64,000 nt of DNA from an uncultured Bacillota bacterium. GTDB lineage: Bacteria > Bacillota_I > Bacilli_A > RFN20 > CAG-826. Within the stretch, counting starts at the first letter, position 1. Each line of letters opens with the position of its first letter. This document shows positions 43,935 through 53,390 of this stretch, piece after piece. Location of the stretch: contig OX437086.1 of assembly GCA_949299565.1 (NCBI GenBank), forward strand, positions 38,919-102,918, given 5' to 3'. The notes below the pieces were generated by a model. It was not told where the DNA came from. It ran no database searches and saw only the letters and a program-made list of their open reading frames with translations. The translations under genes and the position numbers were made by a program.

Positions 43935-44861
43935 ATGTGCACTGGAGCTTTTCTTAAACCATACAATCCCTATTTTGGACGTAATCTTGATCTTTCCACT
44001 CATTTTGGCGAAAAGGTTATCTTTTTTCCTAGTAATTCATCACTTGTGACTAAGGCTGAAGGCCAAATTAAAACCTCTTATTCAATTTTAGGCATCGGGG
44101 CCTATCTTAATAACTTTCCTCTTTATGCGGATGCGATGAATGAATGCGGGCTTGCGATGGCGGGCTTATATTACCCCGGAAATGCCTTCTACTTTCTAAA
44201 GAAGGATGACGGGTGTCGTTATCTTGCTCCTTATGAACTAATTCCTTATTTGTTAGGAAAGTGCAAAACAGTAGAAGAGGCACTTACATATCTAAAAAAT
44301 CTTAAAATCCTAAAAGAAGAATTCATGCCGAATTTGCCGTTGACCGATCTTCATTTTCTTTTAGCGGATGAAGAAAAAAGAATCGTCTTAGAACCAGATA
44401 AGGACGGTCTTAAAATCTACGAAAATCCATACGATATTTTAACGAACAATCCTTCTTTTCTGATTCAAGAGAGTTTTCTCTCATCATTGGCAAATCTCAG
44501 CAATACCTATCCAAAAAACCAGAAATTTCCTCCTGACTCCATTGGATTCGGCGCGATATCTTTGCCGGGAGATCAAAGTTCTAGAAGCCGTTTCATGCGT
44601 GGCGCTTATCTTTTAGCACATCAATATCATTTTCAAAATGAAGATTTGGAAAAGGAGGTTGCCTCTTGCTTTAGCTTCTTTTCTAAGATGGCTTTTTATG
44701 GAGAAGAAGCTTTAGATCAAGATAACCGGGCTGAAGAAACCATCTATACATCCCTTTATAGTTTAAAAGACGAGACCCTTTATTGGCGGAAATCATTAAG
44801 CGAAAAAATAAATAAAATTTCTTTTAAAGATTTAAAGGACGCAAAAGCAATTGACCTTTAA
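43935..44861 (+). CDS. Choloylglycine hydrolase family (bile-salt hydrolase or penicillin V acylase)
   Basis: 308 residues, slightly shorter than typical (about 315-340). This is an Ntn hydrolase whose nucleophile is Cys2, exposed after Met removal: the start reads MCTG. Other conserved points are Arg and Asp in FGRNLDLS (15-22), the region AMNECGLAMAGLYYP (Asn near 69), TNNPSF (about 174) and the Arg in SSRSRFMRGAYL (about 222). No signal peptide, so cytosolic. It should hydrolyse amide bonds of conjugated bile acids or related amides; sequence alone does not settle which. It ends against rmuC with a 4-base overlap of stops. Confidence 0.88.
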   Translation: MCTGAFLKPYNPYFGRNLDLSTHFGEKVIFFPSNSSLVTKAEGQIKTSYSILGIGAYLNNFPLYADAMNECGLAMAGLYYPGNAFYFLKKDDGCRYLAPYELIPYLLGKCKTVEEALTYLKNLKILKEEFMPNLPLTDLHFLLADEEKRIVLEPDKDGLKIYENPYDILTNNPSFLIQESFLSSLANLSNTYPKNQKFPPDSIGFGAISLPGDQSSRSRFMRGAYLLAHQYHFQNEDLEKEVASCFSFFSKMAFYGEEALDQDNRAEETIYTSLYSLKDETLYWRKSLSEKINKISFKDLKDAKAIDL

Positions 44862-46192
44862 TCGTCTTGAACTTCAATTTCATCAAGAGACATCGTTTCA
44901 TCTTCTTCGCTAGAAATTCCCTCGACGTTTTGAATCTTTTCAAATTTCCGGTCAATTTTTCTTACAGTCGTATCGAAGTTATCAACTTTGTGGCTCAAAG
45001 CATTAAATGAGGAACTGATTCCTTTCCATCTTTCGTTGAAACGACGGAAATCAGTTCCCAAATCTTTCAAGAGTTTCCCGATAATTAAGATGTTTTCGTC
45101 GCGTTTTCTCTCGAGGAAATTATTATGAAACAAAACTAAGAGGGCCATCAAAGTAGACGGCGATGCGATGAGAACACCATTTCGATAAGCATCCTCGACT
45201 AAGTCCCGATATTCGCTTTGAATGAAAGCAAAAAGACCATCATTTGGAATAAACATGATCGCCTGATCGGCAGTTCCGTTTCTCCCTACATATTTTTCTT
45301 TAATTTCCTTCATTCGATTTTTAACATCGGATTTAAAATTCGTTAAGAGCGTTTTCTTTTCTTCTTCAGTTAGAGTTTCATCGAAAATCCGTTCGTAATT
45401 TTGGTATGGGAATTTAGAGTCAATACAAAGGCGGACGTTCTCATCGCCTTTCGGCATGATGAGAGATGCGTCCGGCCTCACTTCTTCGTCATTTCCGATT
45501 GTCTTTTGAAGTTCATAGAGAACGCCTTCAAAATCTCCCAAAAGGCTTCGCATCAATGATTCGAGCTGATATTCGCCATATCGTCCCCGCTTCTGATTGT
45601 TGGAAAGAATATTATTCAAATTCGTGACTTGCCCCCCAAGATGTTCCATCTGCCGCTGCGCTTCCTGCACCTTTCCAAGACGTTCTTGCAATTCATTCAT
45701 TGTCTTCGAAGTGCTGTCGAAGCCCTTTATGAGACTTTCGTTCACATGCTGATTAACGCGCTCTAAAGACGCATTCACTTTTTCAGTCAAGGCTTGGACA
45801 TCCTTTTGAAGAGTCTCCTTCATCGTTCCGATTTGCTGATTGACGTTATTCGAAAGTTGACTTTGGAACTTTAAAAGCGTTTCTTGCGAACTTTGGCTTT
45901 GTTTAAGAAGCGTTGATTGAATGTTGTTATCAACTTCTAACATCTTAGTTTTCAAAGTATTGTCGATTCTCTCGTTGATTCGCGCTTCGACCTGTTCAAT
46001 TCTCAAATTAGTTTCCGCGCTGTTATTGACGAAAATCCGTGTTTTCTCTTCGAGGGCATTTTTGAGTTCATCTATCGGAAAAGAAGAAACGTTTTGGTTT
46101 TTCTTTTTGATAATGACGAAAAGAAAAATAAGCATGCCCAACAAGAGAACCGCGAGAACAATTAAGACAATCAATAAAATTTCTACCATCAT
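44858..46192 (-). CDS. rmuC: DNA recombination protein RmuC
   Basis: 444 residues. An N-terminal membrane anchor (4-30), a long coiled coil (about 45-215) and the RmuC nuclease-like domain (about 220-400; GRYGEYQLESLMRSLLG, RPDASLIMP, IDSKFPYQNYER). It limits inversions at short repeats. Two ATG codons, 46192 and 46189, follow GGAG; either may be used. TATAAT lies 16-19 bases upstream, next to the terminator at 46214-46244. Confidence 0.92.
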   Translation of the reverse strand: MMVEILLIVLIVLAVLLLGMLIFLFVIIKKKNQNVSSFPIDELKNALEEKTRIFVNNSAETNLRIEQVEARINERIDNTLKTKMLEVDNNIQSTLLKQSQSSQETLLKFQSQLSNNVNQQIGTMKETLQKDVQALTEKVNASLERVNQHVNESLIKGFDSTSKTMNELQERLGKVQEAQRQMEHLGGQVTNLNNILSNNQKRGRYGEYQLESLMRSLLGDFEGVLYELQKTIGNDEEVRPDASLIMPKGDENVRLCIDSKFPYQNYERIFDETLTEEEKKTLLTNFKSDVKNRMKEIKEKYVGRNGTADQAIMFIPNDGLFAFIQSEYRDLVEDAYRNGVLIASPSTLMALLVLFHNNFLERKRDENILIIGKLLKDLGTDFRRFNERWKGISSSFNALSHKVDNFDTTVRKIDRKFEKIQNVEGISSEEDETMSLDEIEVQDD

Positions 46193-46213
46193 GAAGACTC
46201 CGTTTCATATTAT

Positions 46214-46244
46214 ACAAAAAAGCCCAGGCACAATGTCCTGAGCT
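46214..46244 (-). terminator. Terminator of the lipoprotein transcript region
   Basis: In the minus direction AGCTCAGG pairs with CCTGGGCT (8 bp with one wobble, 8-base loop), followed by six T. It ends the lipoprotein gene 46261-48417; its T run lies just before the TATAAT box of rmuC. Confidence 0.85.
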
Positions 46245-46260
46245 CTTCCGTTTTCCTTTT

Positions 46261-48417
46261 TTAACCTAAAGTTGAAAGATCTGGAATCCGTGTAATTCCC
46301 GTCAAAGTCCAAGGACTTTCTGGCGTGTCATAATGACGGATGGTGGCGCTTAAACTTGTGTTATCGATGACTGATAAAGTCACTAATGTAGCGTCCCCGT
46401 AAGGAACTTCATCGACTAATTCAAAACTGATCGCCAACGTTTCTGGATCAATGCTGTAGGTGAAATTGATGACATTTTGATATGTTGTCATTCCTGACCA
46501 ATAGTCTTCCTCTCCATAGCGATAAGAGCCAGTCATGTCGTCGTTGAAATTGACATAGAAGTACTCGCTTGAACCTTGATAAGACATCGTGTGGTTATAG
46601 ATGAGTTCTTCAATGCTCGCTAAACTTGGACGTTCAACAACTGTTAATGAAATGCTTTCTTGTAGTTCTGGATTAGCGCTAGAAGTGACAAGAAGCTCGA
46701 CCGTACCGGCTTCTGATGTCAAAATATTGTAGGTTCCATCTTCGTTTTCGCTGATGGTTGCTGGCGCGCTTTCATCCGCAAGAGCTACGCTAACTTTTTG
46801 CGAAGCAGAGCTTGGTGTAATGCTTGCTGTCAAAGTCGCGCTTTCACCAACGAAGACAGAAGATGAAGAAAGAGACAATTCTAATTGACGTGGTAATGCA
46901 GGAACGGCAGTTACGCTCACTTCTTTAATTTCTCCTGTTCCGTTATCGAATAAAAGTGTGAATTCCCCTTCTTTCACAACTTGATAACCTTGGTTGACTA
47001 CTTCTAAGAAGCCCTCTTCCTTCGCGCCGACAAGAAGCGGCTTGATGAGATAAGGCGTTTGATCGTGCGAGGTTACGTTATATGAAAGGATGCTGCCATT
47101 TTCAACTTCGAAATCGGAAGCAAGCGTCCGTTCTCCACCTTCTGGTTGATAATAAAGTTCAACCTCGTAATCATGCATCGCATAATCATTTAAAGAAATC
47201 TTTTCCGCGTAATGATGCTTATAACCGCGAGTAGCCTCAAGTGAAAGAGATGACGTGCTTATTGGCTGAGCTTCCGGAAGCGGCTGGTGGTTCTCGTTGT
47301 CGTAATCATCGTAAGAATATTCTTCGCCGGTATAAATGGCTTCCGTTAAAAAACCTAGACCATCAAAAGTCATTCTCAATGTGTGATATTCCATTGAAGA
47401 ATAGGAGTCAGAATCTGCCGTAAGAGTGGTGACAAACGAATATCGATCCTCATTTAAGTTGGAATTAATGCGGACATTGCTCCAACCATACGGCGAAGCG
47501 AACCCGTCAGAATAACTCTCTTCATCAAAGTAGCGAGTCAATAAAATATCTGCAAAACCATAAGATTTAACGGCGTTTTCAGCATCAGAACGAACAATGC
47601 TGTTCGTGGATGCTTCCCCGTCAGTTATCGTATATAGACGTAAAGATTCTGTCGCGTTGCCGCTATCTTCAGTCGTGCTGAACGATCCATCGCCATATTG
47701 ATAGACATAATAACGATCATTGGAAGAAATGCCTCTTTCTTCAACATAAGAGGTTGTTGCTTGATTTGAGAAGGTTGATTTTCTATTGCCGGTAACGCGC
47801 AAAACATCGTTTTGGTAGGCAGTGATGTTATAAGAAAATGTTTCCTCATAATCTTCAGCGGGTTTGACTTCATAACGACCAGAGGCGAAATATTGGCCCT
47901 CCAAAGCTTTTTCCGCTTCAAGAAGAGTGATGACGCCATCAATATCGACCGGCACTAAGTCCTGTGTAACTTCGACCGGTTCATCTAGACCTTCTTCTCC
48001 GAGAACAAGGGTCTCGACGCTCAAATTGACATCATGATTCGGCATCGTGAAGACATAGGTTCCGCTTTCGTTTCTCGAAAGCGAAGAACCGTCTAATTTC
48101 ACATCGATGATGTCATAACGCAGCGAAGTGGATGAAACACTTACTTCAATAAGCGAGCCTGCCTCATAAAGATTGTCCGCGCTAGCGTTCTCCACTATAA
48201 CTTCTGCTCCCTGCCCAGAAGAAACTACCAAGGCGTGATAATTGCTGGGCGCGGTGCTGGAACTATCGCTACTAGAAGAACTATTGTCGCTAGAAATGTC
48301 AGATGAAGTGTTAGATTCTTCTGAACTATTGTCGGAAGATGCTGCCGGCGTGCCTCCGCAGCCAACAAGAAGGAGGCCGCTGAGAGCTAGAACGCTGAGT
48401 TTATTGATTTTTTTCAT
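46261..48417 (-). CDS. Large surface lipoprotein with Ig-like and repeat domains
   Basis: 718 residues. The signal peptide ends in LLLVGC (lipidated Cys20), followed by a Ser/Asn/Asp-rich stalk of about 40 residues. Near 62-135 is a domain like the bacterial InlB-type repeats (YEAGSLIEVSVSS, FTMPNHDVNLSVE). A beta-rich middle follows, then a Big-2-like Ig domain near 505-590 (ELSLSSSSVFVGESATLTAS). The C-terminal ~120 residues are rich in Tyr and Thr. No enzyme motif. It lies 15 bases after a second lipoprotein gene and is probably cotranscribed with it; a cell-surface binding role is inferred. Confidence 0.8.
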   Translation of the reverse strand: MKKINKLSVLALSGLLLVGCGGTPAASSDNSSEESNTSSDISSDNSSSSSDSSSTAPSNYHALVVSSGQGAEVIVENASADNLYEAGSLIEVSVSSTSLRYDIIDVKLDGSSLSRNESGTYVFTMPNHDVNLSVETLVLGEEGLDEPVEVTQDLVPVDIDGVITLLEAEKALEGQYFASGRYEVKPAEDYEETFSYNITAYQNDVLRVTGNRKSTFSNQATTSYVEERGISSNDRYYVYQYGDGSFSTTEDSGNATESLRLYTITDGEASTNSIVRSDAENAVKSYGFADILLTRYFDEESYSDGFASPYGWSNVRINSNLNEDRYSFVTTLTADSDSYSSMEYHTLRMTFDGLGFLTEAIYTGEEYSYDDYDNENHQPLPEAQPISTSSLSLEATRGYKHHYAEKISLNDYAMHDYEVELYYQPEGGERTLASDFEVENGSILSYNVTSHDQTPYLIKPLLVGAKEEGFLEVVNQGYQVVKEGEFTLLFDNGTGEIKEVSVTAVPALPRQLELSLSSSSVFVGESATLTASITPSSASQKVSVALADESAPATISENEDGTYNILTSEAGTVELLVTSSANPELQESISLTVVERPSLASIEELIYNHTMSYQGSSEYFYVNFNDDMTGSYRYGEEDYWSGMTTYQNVINFTYSIDPETLAISFELVDEVPYGDATLVTLSVIDNTSLSATIRHYDTPESPWTLTGITRIPDLSTLG

Positions 48418-48432
48418 AAATTTATCCTCTCA

Positions 48433-50310
48433 TTAGATAGATAATTTCAAACAGTCGATCTCGACTGTGTAAATGTAAGATGAACTGACTTCGAAACGAA
48501 TATTCGCGTCGACGCCATTAGGCTCAAAACGTGCATAATTTCGGTCATAAGTAACTTCAAATCCGTTCATGGAAGTGAAGGTGAAAGGATTGATTTCAAC
48601 TGACATCACGTCATAGTCGTCAAACGTTGGAGCGTTATAAGAGAACTCATATGGTTTGTGCGGTTCAAAAGTAAAGCCTGTATCCGCTGAATTGAAGGTG
48701 ATGCTTCCTTTATAGGTGCCATCTTCATTCTGCTCATCACTGAACTCGACCGTCACTGCGTTTTCGATGACTTCGCCAGTCGATTCGTGCGGCAACCAAC
48801 CGCTCCATTGACCAATCAAGTTAGCCTCAAGTTCCTCGTGCGTGCGTTTCTCTTCAATTACAAATTCAATTCGATCTTTAACCTCTGGATGCCCGACGAC
48901 GCTTCCTTCAATGTAGGCCTCGCCAGCGTTTAAGAAGGTCGCGTTGTAATAACCATCTTCGTCGATCGTAAGAGAGATGTTGTCTGACGACGTCAAAGTG
49001 TAGGTGTCTAACGTATTATCGGGGGTCAAATAAACGTAGACAGTTGTTGTTTCGCCAACATATTTATGCTCCAAATAGACATTGATTGAGATTTCGCTGG
49101 CGCTCGGCACTACGACAGTGACGTCGATTGTCTTCTCGATTCCACCCTCAGAACGAACTGTCAACGTTGTTTGTCCGGCTCCGATAGCCTGAATCGTTGG
49201 GGCATAGCCCTCGTAAGTTGTGATCTTGATGACGTCTTGGTTGCTGCTATCAACAATCGTGAGTTCGGTATCAAGAGCCTTTGCTGGATAAACGTTTGTC
49301 GCCTCGACTTCAACATATTGACCATACGGGAAGTTATCTGCATCCGCCGGGAAATTCTCGACGCTCACGCGGTCGTTCCAGAAAAGTTGAATGTCAAAAC
49401 TTTCCAAGAAATAATCGCTCGGAGTTAATCCGCCGCCGGGATAAGCGGTTTTTTCACCATATGTAATGATGTATTGCTCGATTATCGAGGCAATCGTCTC
49501 GCTATTTCCGTCATAATTTTCCTGTTCTTCATAGGAGATGGTGAAAGTTGTGATTTGTCCTTCAGCGTTCAAAACAACATAAATTTCCGCACCATGGTTG
49601 ATTTCTGAACCATAAGAAGTAGAGGAAGACCAAATGAAACTTTCAGAATAGGCGCTGTTCCCGTTTTCATCGATGTCGGGAGTGATATCGTCGAAACCAG
49701 GCACTACGCGTGAAGCGATATAAGTATCATAGAAGTCAGCAAGGACACTCAAAGTGTTGGTGGAAGTGATCTCTTCAACCTGTGGACGAAGGGCCTCACT
49801 ATAATTCGTTCTCGTCGCTTGATCACGTTCTTTACCTTCACCATAATCAACGACTTGATAAAAAGTATCGTCCTCAACCGTTCGAAGAATTTCATAGCTG
49901 TCTTTAGTCGTTTCGTTGTATTCGGGGAAATCCTCTTCCTCATGGACAACGGTTTCTTGACCTAAAGCGCGAAAACTTAAGGAATTATAAGAAGTGCCTT
50001 GTTCCTGAATCGTCGTTGTATCCGTTCCAAAAAGAACCGATTCAAAGTATGTGGCATTCCGTTCATAACTGACGGCCCCTTCTTCCTCGAGAGTTTTGCC
50101 ATCACCGTTCACATAATTCATCAAAGATGTTAATGTGTCGAAAATTACGCTTGGCGAAATGCTTGAAGATGAATTAGAAGAACTGTCGTTTCCGTCGCTT
50201 GAGATGCTTGAATTAGAAGAAGAACTTGAATTTTCTCCCCCCCCTGCAGGTCCACCGCAGGCTACAAGACTCAAGAGCAGAATCGGCGTTAGAAAAATGC
50301 TTTTTTTCAT
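48433..50310 (-). CDS. Large surface lipoprotein with G8 tract after the lipobox
   Basis: 625 residues from ATG 50310 (GGAG 8 bases upstream; a GTG at 50319 is not needed). Signal peptide ending SLVAC (Cys18), then GGPAGGGE and a Ser/Asn stalk to about residue 45. Two Big-2-like Ig domains occupy about 320-490 (VEATNVYPAKALDTELTIVD, SINVYLEHKYVGETTTVYVY). The C-terminal ~130 residues start with LIGQWSGW. It shares its general architecture with the 46261-48417 product. The codons for GGG after the lipobox form eight consecutive G, so slippage there would switch the protein off. Confidence 0.8.
   Translation of the reverse strand: MKKSIFLTPILLLSLVACGGPAGGGENSSSSSNSSISSDGNDSSSNSSSSISPSVIFDTLTSLMNYVNGDGKTLEEEGAVSYERNATYFESVLFGTDTTTIQEQGTSYNSLSFRALGQETVVHEEEDFPEYNETTKDSYEILRTVEDDTFYQVVDYGEGKERDQATRTNYSEALRPQVEEITSTNTLSVLADFYDTYIASRVVPGFDDITPDIDENGNSAYSESFIWSSSTSYGSEINHGAEIYVVLNAEGQITTFTISYEEQENYDGNSETIASIIEQYIITYGEKTAYPGGGLTPSDYFLESFDIQLFWNDRVSVENFPADADNFPYGQYVEVEATNVYPAKALDTELTIVDSSNQDVIKITTYEGYAPTIQAIGAGQTTLTVRSEGGIEKTIDVTVVVPSASEISINVYLEHKYVGETTTVYVYLTPDNTLDTYTLTSSDNISLTIDEDGYYNATFLNAGEAYIEGSVVGHPEVKDRIEFVIEEKRTHEELEANLIGQWSGWLPHESTGEVIENAVTVEFSDEQNEDGTYKGSITFNSADTGFTFEPHKPYEFSYNAPTFDDYDVMSVEINPFTFTSMNGFEVTYDRNYARFEPNGVDANIRFEVSSSYIYTVEIDCLKLSI
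50237..50244. repeat. G8 homopolymer in a lipoprotein gene
   Basis: Eight C on the plus strand (G on the coding strand) covering codons 23-25 of the lipoprotein gene. One extra G leads to TAA seven codons after the tract; one fewer G leads to TAA after about 24 codons. Confidence 0.9.
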
Positions 50311-50341
50311 ATCATCCACTCCTTTACCATAAACGCCGGTG

Positions 50342-50350
50342 AGTATAGCA
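50342..50350 (-). promoter_or_regulatory. Extended -10 of the lipoprotein pair
   Basis: TGC followed by TATACT (50342-50347) on the minus strand, about 31 bases before ATG 50310 and leaving room for the GGAG ribosome site. The -35 is weak. Confidence 0.55.
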
Positions 50351-50465
50351 AAGCCCTCTCCTCTTTACTAGGAAAAAGTGCTTACAAAAAATGAGGAAAA
50401 GATGCAGTAAAACGATAAAACTGGTTTTTTTCGAAAAGATTAAAAAGAGGAACAAATTTAGAAAA

Positions 50466-51692
50466 TCAGAAAGCCCAGGTTCCGTTTTTGAAAATCAAAA
50501 CTTCCTTTCCGGAAGAATCGATCCCGACAATCTCCAAATCACGAGTGCCAATCATGAAATCAACATGCGAAAGCGACTTGTTAATTCCCTTTTGATGAAT
50601 TTCTTCTTCTGTGTATTTTTCAAATCCCGGATATAGATTGGTAAAGCCTTTGCCGAGCGCTAAATGGCAAGAAGCATTTTCATCAAAAAGTGTGTTGTAA
50701 AAAAGAAGCTCACTTTCGTTAATTGGGGAATCGTAAGGCACTAATGCGCATTCACCGAGATATGCAGAGCCTTCATCGATATTTAAAATGCTTTGAAGAG
50801 CCGCTTCTCCTTTCTTAGCGTGCGCTTCCACTGCCTTCCCGTCTTTAAAAACAAAATAGAAATCCTCAATAACTTGCCCTTGATAGACTAGAGGTTTTGA
50901 GGAATGGACAACCCCTTCAGCCTTGCCTCTCATCGGGGAAGTGAAGCATTCTTCGCTCGGAATATTCGGCTGAAAGAAAGTTCCGGATAATGTTTTTTCA
51001 CCGCCAGCCAAAAATTCAACGCCGGGAATTAAACCTACGTGCAAATCCGTGCCATTGGATGCTTTGTAATGCAATTCGCGGAGCTGCATTTTGTTGAGAT
51101 GCGCGCATTTTTCTTTGAGATTTTTTTCATGTCCCTCCCAATTTTTAATGCCGTTTCCATCATCAGCGCGCGCAGCTTTTAAAACAGCCTCCCAAAGAGC
51201 TTCTAAGGCCTCTTCATCATCTAAGTTTGGAAAGACTTTCTTCGCCCAGGGAATTGTTGGGACGCCGACAATCGTCCATTGATATTTATTAGCTTTTTCT
51301 TCAATGTATTTTGCAAAATAAGGAAGCTTTGCCGCACGAACCTCGCCCAAAAGTTTCCCGTCAATGCCTCGATAACCATCGGGATCATCCCCGTCAAGCC
51401 AAATGAGAACCGGCAGTTCTTCTGCCTCATATTTTTGAAGCGCAATTTCCATCGGGGTCGGAGCTTTTAAAGCCTCTTTATCCCCGTATAAATAATTTAA
51501 ACGCGAAGTCAAAGCGCACTGCCATTCATAAGAGACTAGTTTAGCCCCCAAGCGATAACATTCTTCAGCTACGATGGAAGCAAAATTTGCAAGGCTTACA
51601 TCGACACGAATGACAACGGATTGACCTTTTTGAATATTGACGCCCGTATGAGTTATTAGTTCAGCGTACCTTTTTAAAATTTCTTGTTTCAT
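50466..51692 (-). CDS. M29-family aminopeptidase
   Basis: 408 residues, full length for thermophilic-type (AmpS/PepS) metallo-aminopeptidases. Conserved Glu residues lie in VEFLAGGEKT and PSEECFTSPMRGKAEG, His/Asp in LGECALVP, CHLALGKGF and SHVDFMIGT near the C-terminus; these are the co-catalytic metal ligands of the family. It trims N-terminal residues in peptide recycling. The ATG is 9 bases from a TGCTAAACT extended -10 with no ribosome site. Confidence 0.9.
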   Translation of the reverse strand: MKQEILKRYAELITHTGVNIQKGQSVVIRVDVSLANFASIVAEECYRLGAKLVSYEWQCALTSRLNYLYGDKEALKAPTPMEIALQKYEAEELPVLIWLDGDDPDGYRGIDGKLLGEVRAAKLPYFAKYIEEKANKYQWTIVGVPTIPWAKKVFPNLDDEEALEALWEAVLKAARADDGNGIKNWEGHEKNLKEKCAHLNKMQLRELHYKASNGTDLHVGLIPGVEFLAGGEKTLSGTFFQPNIPSEECFTSPMRGKAEGVVHSSKPLVYQGQVIEDFYFVFKDGKAVEAHAKKGEAALQSILNIDEGSAYLGECALVPYDSPINESELLFYNTLFDENASCHLALGKGFTNLYPGFEKYTEEEIHQKGINKSLSHVDFMIGTRDLEIVGIDSSGKEVLIFKNGTWAF

Positions 51693-51701
51693 AACGGCAA
51701 T

Positions 51702-51710
51702 AGTTTAGCA
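51702..51710 (-). promoter_or_regulatory. Extended -10 of the M29 aminopeptidase gene
   Basis: TGC followed by TAAACT (51702-51707) on the minus strand, 9 bases before the ATG, predicting a leader of about three bases. Confidence 0.4.
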
Positions 51711-51780
51711 AAAATAAAAAGATGCGGCGTTCATTTTTTGCACTTATGAAGACGGAAAAGTCTTTTTCGTTTATCATTTA

Positions 51781-51809
51781 CCAACAAGCGACGTTTCTTA
51801 ATCGTTAAT
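51781..51809 (+). promoter_or_regulatory. Candidate ECF promoter upstream of the sigma gene
   Basis: CCAACAA (51781-51787), 14 bases, TCGTTAAT (51802-51809). The same two blocks at the same spacing precede the lipoprotein gene (53391-53419). AAC at -35 and CGT at -10 with 17 bases between are the usual ECF sigma elements. Confidence 0.65.
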
Positions 51810-51823
51810 GGAGTGAGAAGAGT

Positions 51824-52357
51824 ATGAAAGAAGAAAAAACGACAGCAGCCCTTCTCAAACAACTTCGAAACGGCGATGTGTCCGCTTTCAACGAGATTTA
51901 TGCTCATAGCAAAAAATCCGTCTATTACACGCTTTATGCTCTTTTGCCGAATCCTGTTCTCGTCGAAGACATCATGCAAGAAACATATGTCCATTTCCTT
52001 GAACACCTCCCCAAAGTCGGAGAAGAGATCGACATCGTTGCCTATCTTGTTCGCAGCGCTCAAAACCGCGCTCTCGATTATTATCGCCGGCAGAAGATCG
52101 AATCTGAGTATTTGGCAAAACTCGAAAGCCACGCCTACCACGAAGATCAAGTTCTTGATTCAGACTTCCTTAAAAAGATTCAAGGAATTCTAAACGACAA
52201 AGAATACATGGTCTTTATTCTCAGAGTTCTCGGAGAATGTTCATTCAAAGAAATCAGCAAAATCAAGAAAATCCCCGTCGGCACTCTAACATGGTTATAT
52301 CAAGAGGCCCGTAAAAAACTTCAAGAAAAGTTAGGAGAAAGTTATGGACAAGGATGA
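51824..52357 (+). CDS. ECF-type sigma-70 family sigma factor
   Basis: 177 residues with only regions 2 and 4. Region 2 (about 15-85) includes NEIYAHSKKSVYYTLYALL and the core-binding/-10 part PVLVEDIMQETYVHFLEHL. Region 4 (about 120-172) is a helix-turn-helix, CSFKEISKIKKIPVGTLTWLYQEARKKL, that reads the -35. GGAGTGAGAAG precedes the ATG. It overlaps the next gene by 14 bases, the usual layout for a sigma/anti-sigma pair, and probably activates its own promoter. Confidence 0.88.
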   Translation: MKEEKTTAALLKQLRNGDVSAFNEIYAHSKKSVYYTLYALLPNPVLVEDIMQETYVHFLEHLPKVGEEIDIVAYLVRSAQNRALDYYRRQKIESEYLAKLESHAYHEDQVLDSDFLKKIQGILNDKEYMVFILRVLGECSFKEISKIKKIPVGTLTWLYQEARKKLQEKLGESYGQG

Positions 52358-53384
52358 ACAAAAAATCAAAAACGAAATTTTGAAATCTCTTGCTGACGAA
52401 AATGTTCCTGACCTCCGTCTAAAAATTTTAGATGCGCTTGAAAAAAGGAAAGAAGAAAAAGTTCCTTGGTGGAAGAAACGCGGCGTCATATTTGCCGGAA
52501 CCGCTTTTGCAAGCGCGCTTGTTGTTTTGGCTTTTGTTTTGCCTTTTTCTTTAAGTGGAATCTCAACTTCTTCAGATAGTCAATCAACCTCATCTATTCC
52601 CGTTCAGCCACCGGTTCTTGAAACTAAACATCACGAAATTGCTTTCGGGGTGATGGCGGCCAACAATAGCATCACTTCTTCGCTTGTCTCTTCTTCTTTT
52701 CCTCCAAATTACTTAAAAATACAAAGGGCTTTTGATGCCTTTGATCTTGAAGATAAAATTCGTGATCTTAATCCCTATATGCTGACCGCTGAAAATCTCT
52801 TGAAAAAGAATTTCTCAATCACGCCAGAACTAAGTTTAAGTGGCGATCAAGAATTCCCGTATTTAATGCAAATCGATGATGAAATATCGGAAATTGAATT
52901 TTATTATCGGGAAACTCTCGTAGAAAGCGAAGACGATGAAGAAGAATTTCACATCGAAGGTTATTTCTTTAAAAACAGCACCCGCTATGAATTAGTAGGC
53001 GAAAAAGAACTAGAGAACAACGAATACGAAATTTCATTCCGCCTTGAACTCAATGATCGTGAATCGTTGATAATTCAGGAGGAACACGAACAAGAAGATA
53101 ACGAATATGAGAGGGCTTTTTCTTACACTTATTTGACCGATAATCGAGTCAATAGAATCGTTGAACTCTCATATGAAGAGGAAGGCAAAGAGAAAGAACT
53201 AGAAGTTGTCATCGAGGAACGAGAAGAGATAACTTATCGGATCGAAGAAATAACATCTGATAATCTAAACATCTATATTTCTTCTGATGACGAAGACGTT
53301 ATGGTGTCGTTGACAATAGAAGATGCGTTTTATTTTTATCAGTGTTCATCGCCAATTTTGGAATTGCGTTTGCCGCGAGGATAA
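52344..53384 (+). CDS. Probable membrane anti-sigma factor with acidic outer domain
   Basis: 346 residues. A charged helical N-terminus (1-45) is cytosolic; no zinc anti-sigma motif (H-x3-C-x2-C) is present. One membrane helix follows (about 47-69), then a Ser-rich linker and an outer domain (about 95-346). The outer domain is very acidic (EDDEEEFHIEG near 196-206). The same order of features, HEI-AF, IEG and GEKE, appears in the lipoprotein encoded next. The anti-sigma role is inferred from gene order and topology, not from a recognised domain. Confidence 0.6.
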   Translation: MDKDEQKIKNEILKSLADENVPDLRLKILDALEKRKEEKVPWWKKRGVIFAGTAFASALVVLAFVLPFSLSGISTSSDSQSTSSIPVQPPVLETKHHEIAFGVMAANNSITSSLVSSSFPPNYLKIQRAFDAFDLEDKIRDLNPYMLTAENLLKKNFSITPELSLSGDQEFPYLMQIDDEISEIEFYYRETLVESEDDEEEFHIEGYFFKNSTRYELVGEKELENNEYEISFRLELNDRESLIIQEEHEQEDNEYERAFSYTYLTDNRVNRIVELSYEEEGKEKELEVVIEEREEITYRIEEITSDNLNIYISSDDEDVMVSLTIEDAFYFYQCSSPILELRLPRG

Positions 53385-53390
53385 TTTTTT

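Noticed and set aside
49749..50310. Ser-rich segments of the two lipoproteins as a tandem repeat or CRISPR-like array
   Set aside because: The repeats are degenerate Ser/Asn/Asp codons of a stalk region, with no conserved spacer pattern.
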